From UBA9715 sp045614225 (GTDB lineage: Bacteria > Actinomycetota > Coriobacteriia > Coriobacteriales > Eggerthellaceae), in the NCBI GenBank assembly GCA_045614225.1, contig JAZLCO010000106.1, positions 1 to 44,442 of the forward strand: a stretch of 44,442 bases of DNA, written 5' to 3'. The position numbers and the translations under genes were made by a program. Numbering within the stretch: position 1 is the first letter of the stretch; the number at the start of each line of letters is the position of its first letter. Below are positions 26,190 to 35,746 of this stretch, piece after piece. A model generated the notes under the pieces. That model saw only the letters and a list, made by a program, of their open reading frames with translations, ran no database searches and was not told the DNA's origin.

Positions 26190-28136
26190 TTAATGCCATC
26201 GCTTTGCCTCTTGCTGAAATAAAACCGTCGCATCAATCGAGCATCCCTGCGTCTTGCCAGGTTCGTTCGGATAGAGCAGGAGTTTCATGCCACCCTCCTT
26301 GACGTGAACGACGAGACTCTCTCCCCCATAAGCATCGTACGTCTTGCAAAGCACCCGCTTCTTGTGGCTATTATGTACAATTGCCAATGAGTACCTATCG
26401 CAACCGCTTATCTCTTGCACGTCCACGCTAAACCGATGGAAACCAGCCGAAAGGCTCTGTACGACAGTGACGTAATTGTATTCGGAATCCTTCCCGATCA
26501 CCTTTGCGGACACCGCTTCCGTTTTGCCGTAGCCACCCGAAGGTATAGCAAACGGGGGCAATTCCTCCGCAAGGTAACTTGCCGCCCTCTTCCACCGAAC
26601 GTTATCTCGCTGTTCATCAATGTGATCCTCGTTCGCAGACACGTAATCATCCCGCCGCTTCATCAGCCAATCGACGACGGTCTTAAGCTCTTCATAATCA
26701 CGTGTCTCATAAGGTACGACCCCCGCCCGTTCTGCCTGGCGAATGAAATGCAACCGATCAGACTCGTCCCTCAGATTGCCAAGCTTGCGGGTATCGAGAC
26801 GTTCGAGGAAATCGAGCCGCAAATCATTGGCGATTTCCATGGCATCTTCGGGAATACCCCTAGAACGCACACTTGCCTGCTCGTATCCAACGTGCTTCAG
26901 TTCGTATAGAGTAAGCAAATCTGAAGAGAAGACCGTCCCGAACTCACGTGGTTTCACACACGGCTCTAATACGATCTTGCCTGCCCGATTGGACATGGAA
27001 CGACGCGTCAACTCGATTAGCAGGGCCTTGCGATAATGTTTCTCCGAACCATAGCTAGCGAGAGAGCGCAGGGAACGCTCTAGTTCCAACGGCGTATAAT
27101 GATTTGCCACCATCGTGGTCCCAACTTGAGTAAGCCCGCTCATGCACCCCGACGCTTCCCACCCCAATGCATCGAATATATTCAAGCACTCTGGGCACAT
27201 GACCAGATGATACGTTTCAAAGCAGTCTCCGAAAACGTTGTACTGGAGCCCTAGGCTTGATTTAACAAGGCATGAACTCGCGCCAATGAAGGCAGGAGAG
27301 TTCAGATTGTATCCGAAAGCCCTGAGATTAGTGGTGACAATCCTGGGGCTGTAGCACTTGAAGCATTCGTATTCCCGCTGATAGCTTCCCATGAAATTTG
27401 TCGACAGCAACATGGTGTCTTCGGGAAGCAAGTGCAAAGCCGCAAGAGAGTCCAGCCCACCGCTAAAATTCAGAACGATTCCCCCTTGCCCACCAGGTAA
27501 GCTGCGAGGATACTCCTCGCTTCCAGAACAGTAGACACTCGCATGCGTCCACTTCTGAATAGCGTCCCTCACATGAGAGTCAATGGGCAGATCAAATGCA
27601 ATCTCATCGAACTTAGTCCCAGACATTGCTGCCATCGCCACGGCGACTTCGCTCGGTCTAGGCGTCACATCATCAGGCAAATAAAAGAAAACATGGTCTT
27701 TCACCGCTCCATGGCAGACATCGAACTCAACAAATCCCTCATCTATACGCACAGATTCAAATGACACAGCCGACTTGCGGGCGCCCTTCTGGGCGCTTGA
27801 ATTTGAGTCGATCTTCGACACCGTTTCGACCTGTTTGAGCTGCGCGACCTCATCCTCCAGGCGCATGAGCTGCAGCCCCAATGTTACCAGTGTCTGCTGG
27901 ATGCGAGCCAAGTCTACAGAAACATTCGCCTCCATTCCAGCTACCTTGCCTTCAACGCCGGAAACCCGACTTGAAATATCAAGCAAACTGCTATTCGCAT
28001 CCTTGAGAGCCTTCGACGATCGAGCAAGCTTGCCGTCAATCTCGTCGAAACGCTTGTTCTGCTGTTCGCGCGCTGTCGCAAATGTTTTCGCACGAACTGG
28101 CAGAATCCTCATGAGCCAACGTTTTATATGATTCAT
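26190..28136 (-). CDS. PP-loop ATPase with N-terminal coiled coil and paired CxxC motifs
   Basis: 648 residues. Residues about 15-115 are hydrophilic with heptad-like spacing, suggesting a coiled coil. The centre has a PP-loop, NFSGGLDS (Ser225-Ser230), the ATP-pyrophosphatase signature of the asparagine synthetase/QueC/WbpG type of enzymes that adenylate a substrate. Two CxxC pairs (Cys258/Cys261 and Cys314/Cys317) could bind zinc. No glutaminase domain is visible. The C-terminal 130 residues are not recognised. It is last in the minus-strand glycopolymer operon, three bases after the GT2 gene upstream. Since a UDP-sugar 6-dehydrogenase is two genes up, activation of a uronic-acid carboxylate, for example for amidation, is a reasonable guess but is not shown. 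Confidence 0.6.
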   Translation of the reverse strand: MNHIKRWLMRILPVRAKTFATAREQQNKRFDEIDGKLARSSKALKDANSSLLDISSRVSGVEGKVAGMEANVSVDLARIQQTLVTLGLQLMRLEDEVAQLKQVETVSKIDSNSSAQKGARKSAVSFESVRIDEGFVEFDVCHGAVKDHVFFYLPDDVTPRPSEVAVAMAAMSGTKFDEIAFDLPIDSHVRDAIQKWTHASVYCSGSEEYPRSLPGGQGGIVLNFSGGLDSLAALHLLPEDTMLLSTNFMGSYQREYECFKCYSPRIVTTNLRAFGYNLNSPAFIGASSCLVKSSLGLQYNVFGDCFETYHLVMCPECLNIFDALGWEASGCMSGLTQVGTTMVANHYTPLELERSLRSLASYGSEKHYRKALLIELTRRSMSNRAGKIVLEPCVKPREFGTVFSSDLLTLYELKHVGYEQASVRSRGIPEDAMEIANDLRLDFLERLDTRKLGNLRDESDRLHFIRQAERAGVVPYETRDYEELKTVVDWLMKRRDDYVSANEDHIDEQRDNVRWKRAASYLAEELPPFAIPSGGYGKTEAVSAKVIGKDSEYNYVTVVQSLSAGFHRFSVDVQEISGCDRYSLAIVHNSHKKRVLCKTYDAYGGESLVVHVKEGGMKLLLYPNEPGKTQGCSIDATVLFQQEAKRWH

Positions 28137-28139
28137 TTC

Positions 28140-29900
28140 CTAGCCCTCGCCTCCCGAAAGCCCACGACGCTCGACAAGGTTCCCGTAACTCTTCATCATC
28201 ACCTGGGTCCTGTATCTCAGAGTCTTTCCGTATAAGTCGTACCTGCCGGATTTCTTTTCAAGGACATCAATCCATCTCCCAACATCATCTCGGCAGCATT
28301 GCACTCGAGAGAGTAAACCGTCAGATAAAGCTACGCTGTAATTCTTCCCCTCGTCGATAAACATACGTATATCACCCGAATAGGCTTTAAAGGCCTCGAT
28401 GCATTCCATTTCGCTGATTATGCCTCGCAATCGTCTCAGAAGATCATCCGCCTCCAGCTTGTCGTCATACTCCTCCAAAGCACGCCATTGAAGTCGCAGA
28501 GCTTCTCGCACGGCGGAAGCGCACCCATTGACGAACGGCTTGATTGGCTCTGGATTCCGGTTGAGGAAACCAACCCACTTCGACACGAGCTTCAAATGGT
28601 ATTCCATGGACTCTCGTGTGCTGTTCGCGTCCAACGGAAGGAAGAGGTTCGTCTCATATTCAGAAAAAGCGCGATAGCGCGCATCGCCCATCAGAGCTTT
28701 ACGTGACAACAGCTTGCGATCTTCCGACGAAAGCCGTGAAATGAGAGCATCGTATCGAGCAGGGTCATCACCCTTGAAGATGCATCCATTGATTATCGAA
28801 AGGGAGTTCTTGAGGTACTCGGCGTACCCCTTTGCAAAGCGCCCATCCGAATCATCCACCGAGTTCAGAAAGTCAACCCAAGAATGAGCATTATGCACAT
28901 ACGCGTCATCGATGATGCCTGATATCCCGGCTGTGCCCACACGATAAGAAAGACCACGCCCGTTTTCGACCAGAGCCCGGATGTTCTGACCCTGGGAAAT
29001 GAGCAGATTCTCGTTGGACAGCCGCTTTGCCTGCCTTCTGACCTCATCCAGATGACCAGCTACTACATCTGGCGAAGCGGTATTGTAGGCCACAACTGAA
29101 TAAGTCCCCAGGATGTTCTTTATCTGAGTTGCAGCGTATCGGTACACATGTTCGTTTTCACCGTCATCGAGGACATCAACCAGATAGTCAAACTTCTCAC
29201 TCAGCGCGACAACCTCGTTTTCCAGCCGACGTTCGTCAATGCGATGCACCGCAGACCCCGCACGTTGAACGTAATGGTATGTGGCTCCATCTTCGAACGC
29301 GATGCATTCGGCAGACGAGCATACCTTCAGCAAGAACGTCGTGTCTTGCCCATTACGGGAAGAGCCATATCTTGCTCCCGAACTCAGGAGCAGTTTCCTT
29401 CTGTAGATTGCAGTCGTATGCTGAAAAGTGAATGCGACAAAGAGGGGCTGACCCGCCGCGAGCTTTGACCTTATCTTCTCATTGACATGCTGTGGCAATA
29501 CCTGAATCGAGCCGTCGTCATGCTCCCGGACGAGGTCCCTCGTCCCCTTGGCGATGTCAGCATTCTCCTCAATCGCCTTCGTGTATAACAGCTCGAGAAA
29601 ATCCCAGTCAACGTAATCATCTGGGTCAAAGAACGCAACGTACTCTCCCTTCGCGGCTTTAATACCCGCATTTCGTGAGTATCCCGCTCCGCTGTTCACC
29701 TCATTTCGAAGAACCTTGATTCGCCTGTCATGACGCGCCGCCTCTTCAACTGCCTCCATCGACGAATCTTGGCCACAATCATCCACAAATATAGCTTCGA
29801 GGTTAGTCAGTGATTGACTTCGTATCGAACCGATGCATCGACGGATGCCTTCACCAGCATTGTAGACCGGAATTATCACGGTAACAGCAGGTGCGCTCAT
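28140..29900 (-). CDS. GT2 family glycosyltransferase
   Basis: About 586 residues. The N-terminal GT-A domain has VTVIIPVYNAGEGI, FVDDCGQDSS, NSGAGYSRNAGIKAAKGEY and the metal motif FFDPDDYVDWD. The rest (residues about 230-586) is a helical region without recognised domain, likely for acceptor binding or membrane contact. ATG 29900 is chosen because a run of eight Gs sits just upstream; ATG 29912 overlaps that run and has no site of its own. It lies between the dehydrogenase and the PP-loop gene in one transcription unit. Confidence 0.88.
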   Translation of the reverse strand: MSAPAVTVIIPVYNAGEGIRRCIGSIRSQSLTNLEAIFVDDCGQDSSMEAVEEAARHDRRIKVLRNEVNSGAGYSRNAGIKAAKGEYVAFFDPDDYVDWDFLELLYTKAIEENADIAKGTRDLVREHDDGSIQVLPQHVNEKIRSKLAAGQPLFVAFTFQHTTAIYRRKLLLSSGARYGSSRNGQDTTFLLKVCSSAECIAFEDGATYHYVQRAGSAVHRIDERRLENEVVALSEKFDYLVDVLDDGENEHVYRYAATQIKNILGTYSVVAYNTASPDVVAGHLDEVRRQAKRLSNENLLISQGQNIRALVENGRGLSYRVGTAGISGIIDDAYVHNAHSWVDFLNSVDDSDGRFAKGYAEYLKNSLSIINGCIFKGDDPARYDALISRLSSEDRKLLSRKALMGDARYRAFSEYETNLFLPLDANSTRESMEYHLKLVSKWVGFLNRNPEPIKPFVNGCASAVREALRLQWRALEEYDDKLEADDLLRRLRGIISEMECIEAFKAYSGDIRMFIDEGKNYSVALSDGLLSRVQCCRDDVGRWIDVLEKKSGRYDLYGKTLRYRTQVMMKSYGNLVERRGLSGGEG

Positions 29901-29956
29901 TACCCCCCCCATTTGAGATCAACGAAAAGCCATCAAATTACATGCCATTTGGAAGA

Positions 29957-31279
29957 CTAGAGCCTCCAATGCACGATTCCGTAGCGTTTTGTTTCAGAAA
30001 GGTCAAACATCCCCTTCACATCAATGAGGACGCCCCTCAGGTCACCATCGCCCGAGAACAGACTGCAGAGGCCTTCCATCCCCATATCCCTGAACTCCCT
30101 GTGAGCGACTGCGGCGATAACGCAATCAGCCGATCCCTTGACCGACGCCAGTTCTACGAGCTCGACGCCGTACCCAATCCGAGCCTCGACAGGAGATGCC
30201 CATCCATCCACCACTTCGGGCTCGATGTCGTACTCGTGCAATCGGTCAATGATGTCGCCCACTTTCGAATTCCTGCAATCCGGACAGTTCTCCTTGAAAG
30301 TCAAACCCAAAATGATGACCTTTGAATGCTTGGGCGCCTTACCTATCCGCACCAACTCACGTATGGCAGCATCCGCGACAAATGCCCCCATCCCATCATT
30401 GATACGCCTACCTGCGGAAATAATCTCAGAATGGTAGCCGAGATTCTCGGCTTCATATGTGAAATAATACGGGTCGACACCTATGCAATGACCACCCACA
30501 AGCCCAGGACGAAAACCCAATGCGTTCCACTTAGTGTTCATGCCCTCCACTACTTCGTTCGAGTCGATGCCCATCCTATCGAACACCATTGCAAGCTCGT
30601 TCATAAATGCGATATTGATATCACGCTGACTGTTCTCGGCTACCTTTACAGCTTCGGCGGCCTTGATGGACGTCATCGGATACGTACCCGCCTCGATGAT
30701 AAGGTTGTACACGCTCGCAATCTCCTGAAGAGACTCCTCGTCCATACCCGATACTATTTTGCGGATAGTTGGCAGCGTATGCACCTTGTCGCCAGGATTG
30801 ATTCGCTCTGGGCTATACCCGACCTTGAAGTCTTCCCCGCATTTCAGGCCCGATGTGGATTCCAAAATGGGAACACACACATCCTCGGTGACACCCGGAT
30901 AAACTGTAGACTCGAATACAACAATCGACCCTTTCTTTAGGTGCGACCCAACAATTCTCGAAGCTCCTTCGACTGGCGTGAGGTCCGGGGTCTTGTCAAG
31001 GTTGATGGGAGTGGGTACGGCTACGATATGGAATCGAGCGAACTCGATGTCATCCTCGTTGGATGTGAACATGACGTTGCACTCCCGAACGGCCGAATCC
31101 CCCACCTCTTTTGTCGGGTCAACACCGCTTTTGTACAGCTCGATCTTTTCTTCATTCAAATCGAATCCGACAACGCTAAGCTTCTCGGAGAATGCCACGG
31201 CGAGCGGCATGCCCACATATCCCAGCCCAATCACAGATAGTCGCACATCGCCTTGAAGTAGATCTTCGTAAATACCCAT
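29957..31279 (-). CDS. UDP-sugar 6-dehydrogenase (UDP-HexNAc type)
   Basis: 440 residues, the usual length. The N-terminal Rossmann motif is SVIGLGYVGMPLA; the middle has VAVPTP, FESTVYPG and SPERINPGD; the catalytic cysteine is Cys265 in GGHCIGVDPYY; the C-terminal part has ILGLTFKENCPDCRNSK. This pattern fits the WbpO/TviB/CapL group, which oxidises UDP-N-acetylhexosamines to uronic acids with two NAD+. The exact sugar (GalNAc, GlcNAc or ManNAc) cannot be settled here. Its ATG shares a base with the TGA of an upstream frame (TGATG), implying translational coupling to that now damaged or small gene. Confidence 0.9.
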   Translation of the reverse strand: MGIYEDLLQGDVRLSVIGLGYVGMPLAVAFSEKLSVVGFDLNEEKIELYKSGVDPTKEVGDSAVRECNVMFTSNEDDIEFARFHIVAVPTPINLDKTPDLTPVEGASRIVGSHLKKGSIVVFESTVYPGVTEDVCVPILESTSGLKCGEDFKVGYSPERINPGDKVHTLPTIRKIVSGMDEESLQEIASVYNLIIEAGTYPMTSIKAAEAVKVAENSQRDINIAFMNELAMVFDRMGIDSNEVVEGMNTKWNALGFRPGLVGGHCIGVDPYYFTYEAENLGYHSEIISAGRRINDGMGAFVADAAIRELVRIGKAPKHSKVIILGLTFKENCPDCRNSKVGDIIDRLHEYDIEPEVVDGWASPVEARIGYGVELVELASVKGSADCVIAAVAHREFRDMGMEGLCSLFSGDGDLRGVLIDVKGMFDLSETKRYGIVHWRL

Positions 31280-31470
31280 CAGAACCGTTCTCTCTTTCCA
31301 CGTGAATTCACTTCGACAACCTTGGCATAACTACGTTTTCCCAACTCTTTCTTCGGCTTATTGAGGTATCGACAGTGTAATTCGTTCAACGGTACGCATT
31401 GTTCCGAAATGCCCTTTTTCATATATTTGTACATGATAGGAAACGCATGCCCATATATCTTGAAGGCAAT
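31279..31470 (-). pseudogene. Gene remnant coupled to the dehydrogenase
   Basis: Within the gap between the GT2 gene and the dehydrogenase, one frame is open for 63 codons after a TAG and looks protein-like: AFKIYGHAFPIMYKYMKKG, then LHCRYLNKPKKELGKRSYAK and SRGKRERF. Its TGA overlaps the dehydrogenase ATG as TGATG. No ribosome-binding site is seen at its internal ATGs (31434, 31422). The likeliest reading is the C-terminal remnant of a former operon gene; a genuine small protein starting at 31434 is the alternative. The family is not recognised. The rest of the gap (31471-31517) holds nothing clear. Confidence 0.5.
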
Positions 31471-31517
31471 CTAGACATCTTTCACACCCTGATAGATTCA
31501 AGCAGATACGCGCCTCT

Positions 31518-32429
31518 TTATATCTCTCGCAATGGTCGAATCTTATAGGGGGTAGAGAAGTCCGGTTTCAAGGCGCCAATGAGTGTTGGATCGAGACTTG
31601 CATTGATTCTGTTGAGAAGATCAGCCATCTCGCCAGAGTCATCTTTCCGCGCCCAAGAAATCACCGTCTCGTACCAGTTGTACTCAACGTGAATCAGCTG
31701 CGTGTAGTGCAGTTTCGCGAGACCATGATCGCGCGAGAACTCCATCAGGCCCAAGATCCCCTTCAGGTAGTCACGAGCCTTTACGTATGACCAGTTGTTG
31801 GATTTGTACAAAGTGCGATGCACATACGAGGGGATGCCTGCATAGACAAACTTCTGAGCCAAATAAAGATAGTGAACAAGGAAGGGGGGGTCTTGAAACC
31901 GTCTGAGCGCAGGGAAGGTGATGTTGTTCTGCCGAATCAAGTCGGCTTTGTACACATACTTGGTGAAACCGTAGTCGTATTGGTAGTCTTTGTAACGCAT
32001 GATTTGAGGACAGGAGAAATGACGAAGCGGATCGGTGCATTTCAAACCTCCATCGACTTCTAAAAGCACATGACCGCAACAAGCGTCAACACCAAATCGA
32101 TTTGCCGTATCGATGAGCGTCTTATAAACATCGTTGTCGGGTAGGTAGTCATCACCATCCATAAACGCGACGAACAGCCCACGGCTTTCCTGTATAGCAT
32201 AATTTCGTGCAGGACCTGGACCTTTGTTTTCCTGCTCCAATAGCCGAACTCTACCATCAGCCTTGGCTCGCGCAGCAAGAACATCCCTTGTGGAATCAGT
32301 AGATCCATCGTCAACGCATATAATCTCGAAATTCTCCAGCGTTTGCTCGAGTAAGCTATCGAGAGCACCACCAATAGATGACTCTTCGTTGTATACAGGA
32401 ACGATTATGCTCAACAGAGGCTTGTCCAT
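31518..32429 (-). CDS. GT2 family glycosyltransferase
   Basis: About 303 residues, the size of a single-domain GT2. Motifs: LSIIVPVYNEESSIGGALDS, CVDDGSTDSTRD, KGPGPARNYAIQESRG and the metal motif FMDGDDYLPDND. ATG 32429 is preferred over 32441 because GGGAGA lies five bases upstream. It starts 18 bases after the stop of the preceding GT2 gene and ends just before the gene remnant. It probably transfers one sugar to the lipid-linked polymer. Confidence 0.9.
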   Translation of the reverse strand: MDKPLLSIIVPVYNEESSIGGALDSLLEQTLENFEIICVDDGSTDSTRDVLAARAKADGRVRLLEQENKGPGPARNYAIQESRGLFVAFMDGDDYLPDNDVYKTLIDTANRFGVDACCGHVLLEVDGGLKCTDPLRHFSCPQIMRYKDYQYDYGFTKYVYKADLIRQNNITFPALRRFQDPPFLVHYLYLAQKFVYAGIPSYVHRTLYKSNNWSYVKARDYLKGILGLMEFSRDHGLAKLHYTQLIHVEYNWYETVISWARKDDSGEMADLLNRINASLDPTLIGALKPDFSTPYKIRPLREI

Positions 32430-32447
32430 GTAATCTCCCATTTCTTA

Positions 32448-34316
32448 TTAAAAGATAAAAGGTTGTAATAGCAACTCGTTCCTGACGCTCGCCACACATG
32501 CATCAATAGAATCGCGCCTGGTCTTAATATCCATGAAAAGCCTTTCGGGCTCATAACCAGGTTGGCACAATACTACCGACGTGCCGTTTAACCTTGCTGC
32601 TGCACTAAGCCAGATATCTATATCGAAGGGAGCAGCTCTCTTGGCCAAATCGCGTCTAAATGCAAGATCATCAAGGCTATCGGGCGGATACAGAACCCCG
32701 CCCTCGGGCAGTGCAAAATATTCCTTGTGGGGGGACCGCTCCTCCTTGGCCGAATCCCAGGTACTATATGGAGCAATGCCACCCGAATGAGTTTCACGTA
32801 TCACCAATCCAGCTTTTCCACAAATCGAGAACTGGAAATCCTGATGAAGACGATACAAGTCTTCTAGCGTCGACTGGTCGTAAATCACGCCACATCGGAC
32901 GAGCACAACGATATCGCCCGGATGTTGCTCCAAAGTGTTGAGATGCGCGTAACGAAGCTCTGAGTCATCGCATACGCAGGCCTTGAGTACTTTCCCCCCT
33001 CGTTTCACCATGGATCTGCCAAGTTGAATCCGACCACGAGGAAAACGGCTCTTGGGCAGCCACAGGTCGATCTCATCCGCAGGAAGTGTCTGGTCGAGAA
33101 GCGAATCAATCGCATCCTCCAGGTAATCATCATAGGAAGCTGTCCAAGTAAGGGAAACAATCAGTTTTCTCGATTCTGAGGCAAACAGCTCCCGCTTGTG
33201 TGCTAGCCGTTTTTTCGCTTCATCATTCATCCGTCTTTGGCGGAGCAATCGACTTCCCAGACGGTATTCCTCGCTGTTCAACAGCTTGTTGCAGCAGTCC
33301 TCTGACTCGTTTAGCCGCTTTTTCAGAGTCTTTATTCGGGAGCTGCTGCTGTCGGTATAACCTTTTCTAGTGAAGAATCTCACAGGGTCATCAATAAGAA
33401 GACGAACATCACTCGCTTGACGGTCATCAAATAGAGCAAGGTTTAGCTTTGCCGATCTTTCCAACTCCCTCATCTCATCCCCAAGGGCAATGCAGACAGC
33501 ATATTTGCTCTCATAAGGCAACGGCCCCATACCCCTGACCGTCTCGATGTAACGTTGATAGCAATAGCACGCGTGAAGGCCATCTCGAGCATCAGCATGC
33601 GACTCGAGATATCTACGAGCGGCAGCAAACTCCAGGCTTATTGATTCACCCCTCTCAAGTGGGGTTGTGCTTGCGCGTACGTAAAGTGGTTCGTCTACGA
33701 GCATGACCCTTCGAGCATGCGCATAAACCTGATAGCGAAAACCCACCTCCCTGAACGGTTGTTCGGAGGAAGAAACGCATCTTATACCGCATTCGCGCAG
33801 AAATGATGTCTTGTAAAGCCCACCCCATATACGTGACTGGGTAAGGTTTTTGGCGTAGTAGGGCATCTCCTCAATTGGGCAGAACACTCGATTGTAATAA
33901 GCATTGCTGCGATGGACGGCATTGTAGTCGTATTTTGCCTTCTCTTGCCCCGCTGAAGTAAGGAAGTCACATTTAACGACGTCCAAATTGTGGTCTTTGG
34001 CCATCGAGTATAGAAATTCAAGCGCAGTTGGAAAAATGCAGTCGCCCGGCTCGACAAACCCGAGATACTCCCCCGACGAGAACTCTATCCCAGCATTGAT
34101 GAGAGCACTGTAATCCGTTCCTTCGACGTAAAAGACTTTGAATCGCTCGTCATCCACATCATTCGAATCAGAAAAAAGCGAATTGCAATCGAGGTCAGCT
34201 GGGCAAACGCAAAGGACCTCGACATCTTTGAAAGTCTGGCTCTTTATACTATTCATGCATACAGCAATACTGGTAGCTCTGGCACCAATTGGAATGATAA
34301 TTGAAAGACGAAACAC
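32448..34316 (-). CDS. Two-domain GT2-like glycosyltransferase
   Basis: About 622 residues. The N-terminal GT2 domain begins LSIIIPIGARATSIAVCMNS and has EPGDCIF at the metal-binding position instead of DxD. A second GT-A-like unit begins near residue 360 (LIVSLTWTASYDDYLEDAID; DEIDLWLPKSRFP) and ends without a clear DxD. Both active sites are therefore unusual. The GTG at 34316 with GGAGG four bases upstream is preferred; the longer frame from 34343 has no such site. It follows tarJ after a gap of about 400 bases, so it may have its own promoter. Confidence 0.78.
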   Translation of the reverse strand: MFRLSIIIPIGARATSIAVCMNSIKSQTFKDVEVLCVCPADLDCNSLFSDSNDVDDERFKVFYVEGTDYSALINAGIEFSSGEYLGFVEPGDCIFPTALEFLYSMAKDHNLDVVKCDFLTSAGQEKAKYDYNAVHRSNAYYNRVFCPIEEMPYYAKNLTQSRIWGGLYKTSFLRECGIRCVSSSEQPFREVGFRYQVYAHARRVMLVDEPLYVRASTTPLERGESISLEFAAARRYLESHADARDGLHACYCYQRYIETVRGMGPLPYESKYAVCIALGDEMRELERSAKLNLALFDDRQASDVRLLIDDPVRFFTRKGYTDSSSSRIKTLKKRLNESEDCCNKLLNSEEYRLGSRLLRQRRMNDEAKKRLAHKRELFASESRKLIVSLTWTASYDDYLEDAIDSLLDQTLPADEIDLWLPKSRFPRGRIQLGRSMVKRGGKVLKACVCDDSELRYAHLNTLEQHPGDIVVLVRCGVIYDQSTLEDLYRLHQDFQFSICGKAGLVIRETHSGGIAPYSTWDSAKEERSPHKEYFALPEGGVLYPPDSLDDLAFRRDLAKRAAPFDIDIWLSAAARLNGTSVVLCQPGYEPERLFMDIKTRRDSIDACVASVRNELLLQPFIF

Positions 34317-34393
34317 GATACCTCCGGTTTGAGTTACTGGCACATACCGCTGTCGAGATATGGCATGGTCACTTTTTGAGAATCCTCATGAAC

Positions 34394-34654
34394 TTAAACG
34401 CATACGCACCTGAACCGCCAATTCCTTAACAATCCAAACACTATAGCTTTGATTGTCTTTTTCAAGGGTTTTGAAATTCGCTTGGAAATAGCCCTGTAAA
34501 CGGGACTATGGGTTTTACTCTTCTTTGGGTTTTCATCCTCAGCAGGACGAATCTCGGTAGGGCGCGCAATAGGGTCATCCATATGTAACACTGCATATTC
34601 AACAAAAGACTCCCGCAAATCAACACTGACCTCATATTCGAATCCACTGCGCAC
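34394..34654 (-). pseudogene. Small ORF or gene remnant in the tarJ-GT2 gap
   Basis: A frame of 86 codons opens with GTG two codons after a stop and has no visible ribosome-binding site. Its second half is strongly basic and amphipathic (SKRISKPLKKTIKAIVFGLL), like the tails of several glycosyltransferases in this window. It may be the end of a lost glycosyltransferase. The rest of the gap (34317-34722) contains one hairpin and a TATAAT-like box but no better gene. Confidence 0.35.
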
Positions 34655-34682
34655 GAGCTATCTTCATGTCTATTATATTTTC

Positions 34683-34708
34683 CGATTTGCGCAGTTGTTG
34701 GCAAATCG
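34683..34708. repeat. Hairpin after tarJ
   Basis: CGATTTGC and GCAAATCG are separated by ten bases. It lies about 15 bases beyond the tarJ stop on the minus strand. There is no T tract, so it is only a possible terminator. A minus-strand TATAAT (34677-34672) follows and might serve a promoter for the GT2 genes, though no good -35 box was found. Confidence 0.45.
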
Positions 34709-34722
34709 TCAATTCTGGGCTA

Positions 34723-35745
34723 TTACATACTCCATTTCATGATGGTCTTGCCCATCTGCTTGCGGATGTCGACGTCGAATGCCGTCGCGATATCGCGCAC
34801 CGACTCGACTAACACAACGCTTCCGACAAGCGCCTGCAGGTAGTCGATCATTTGGGGATTCGCCTCATACAGCTCCAGCGTTCGCTCGAAATCCGCACGA
34901 CCGCTGCGGCTGCTTCCGTACATGCGCAAACCCTTTTCGAGCACCATGCGCGTATTGATGGCAACCGAATTCTCCGACACACCGAGCAACGATATCGTTC
35001 CTTCAGGTTTGATGTGGTCGATAATCTGATCGATGGCGTGTACGGCACCTTCCCCACCACAGCATTCGAATGCGTGGTCAACGAGCAAATCGTCAGGAAT
35101 ATCACTTGTCAGGAACGTGCGATCGGCAAACGTGAAATCGGAAAGCTTGTAGCCGTTACGCCCGAACACGTAAACACGCATTTGAGGATAGAGCGTTTTC
35201 AAAACAAGCGACACGATGAATCCAACATTGCCGTCGCCCCATACACCCACCGTTTCGCGTCGCGCGTGGGCAATATCATCGAAGCGCGCGATGGCATGCA
35301 CAGCTACACTAACAAGCTCGGTAAATGCTGCGACCTCAAGGTCGATGTCAGCAGGCAACGCCAAAACACGGGAGGGCGGCAAGACGCACAGTTCCTGCAT
35401 GAAGCCATCGAAGCCGCTTCCGCAGAACTGACTTGTGGTGAGATAGTTCTCGGCAATGCAGTCATCCTTCGAGGAAGGAGCATTGGGGAGCATGACCACC
35501 ATCTGTCCGCTTTCGAACTGCCTGCCACCGAAAACGACTCGGCCGATGCCCTCGTGAATAAGCGCCATAGGAAGCTTCTTGGCCATGACGCGCGCCGGGC
35601 GCCTGCCTTGGTAGTAGCGTTGGTCGGCATTGCAAATCGACAGATGCGTTGGGCGCACCACTATCAAGCCCTCGTCGATGGGCACCTGCACCTCAACGGG
35701 TTCGACAGTATGGGGCGCAACGAGGCGATATACCCGGTTGAGCAT
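34723..35745 (-). CDS. tarJ: Ribitol-5-phosphate 2-dehydrogenase (TarJ)
   Basis: 340 residues, the normal TarJ length. This medium-chain dehydrogenase reduces ribulose-5-phosphate to ribitol-5-phosphate with NADPH for CDP-ribitol. TarJ-like motifs run throughout: NRVYRLVAP, SICNADQRYYQGRRP, LPMALIHEGIG, DDCIAENYL, GFMQELCVLP, and the cofactor site GVWGDGNVGF. The C-terminus ends GKTIMKWSM. ATG 35745 lies one base past the tarI stop (TAGGATG) and gives the family N-terminus; the longer frame from 35778 would overlap tarI. With tarI it forms the standard CDP-ribitol pair. Confidence 0.93.
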   Translation of the reverse strand: MLNRVYRLVAPHTVEPVEVQVPIDEGLIVVRPTHLSICNADQRYYQGRRPARVMAKKLPMALIHEGIGRVVFGGRQFESGQMVVMLPNAPSSKDDCIAENYLTTSQFCGSGFDGFMQELCVLPPSRVLALPADIDLEVAAFTELVSVAVHAIARFDDIAHARRETVGVWGDGNVGFIVSLVLKTLYPQMRVYVFGRNGYKLSDFTFADRTFLTSDIPDDLLVDHAFECCGGEGAVHAIDQIIDHIKPEGTISLLGVSENSVAINTRMVLEKGLRMYGSSRSGRADFERTLELYEANPQMIDYLQALVGSVVLVESVRDIATAFDVDIRKQMGKTIMKWSM

Positions 35746-35746
35746 C

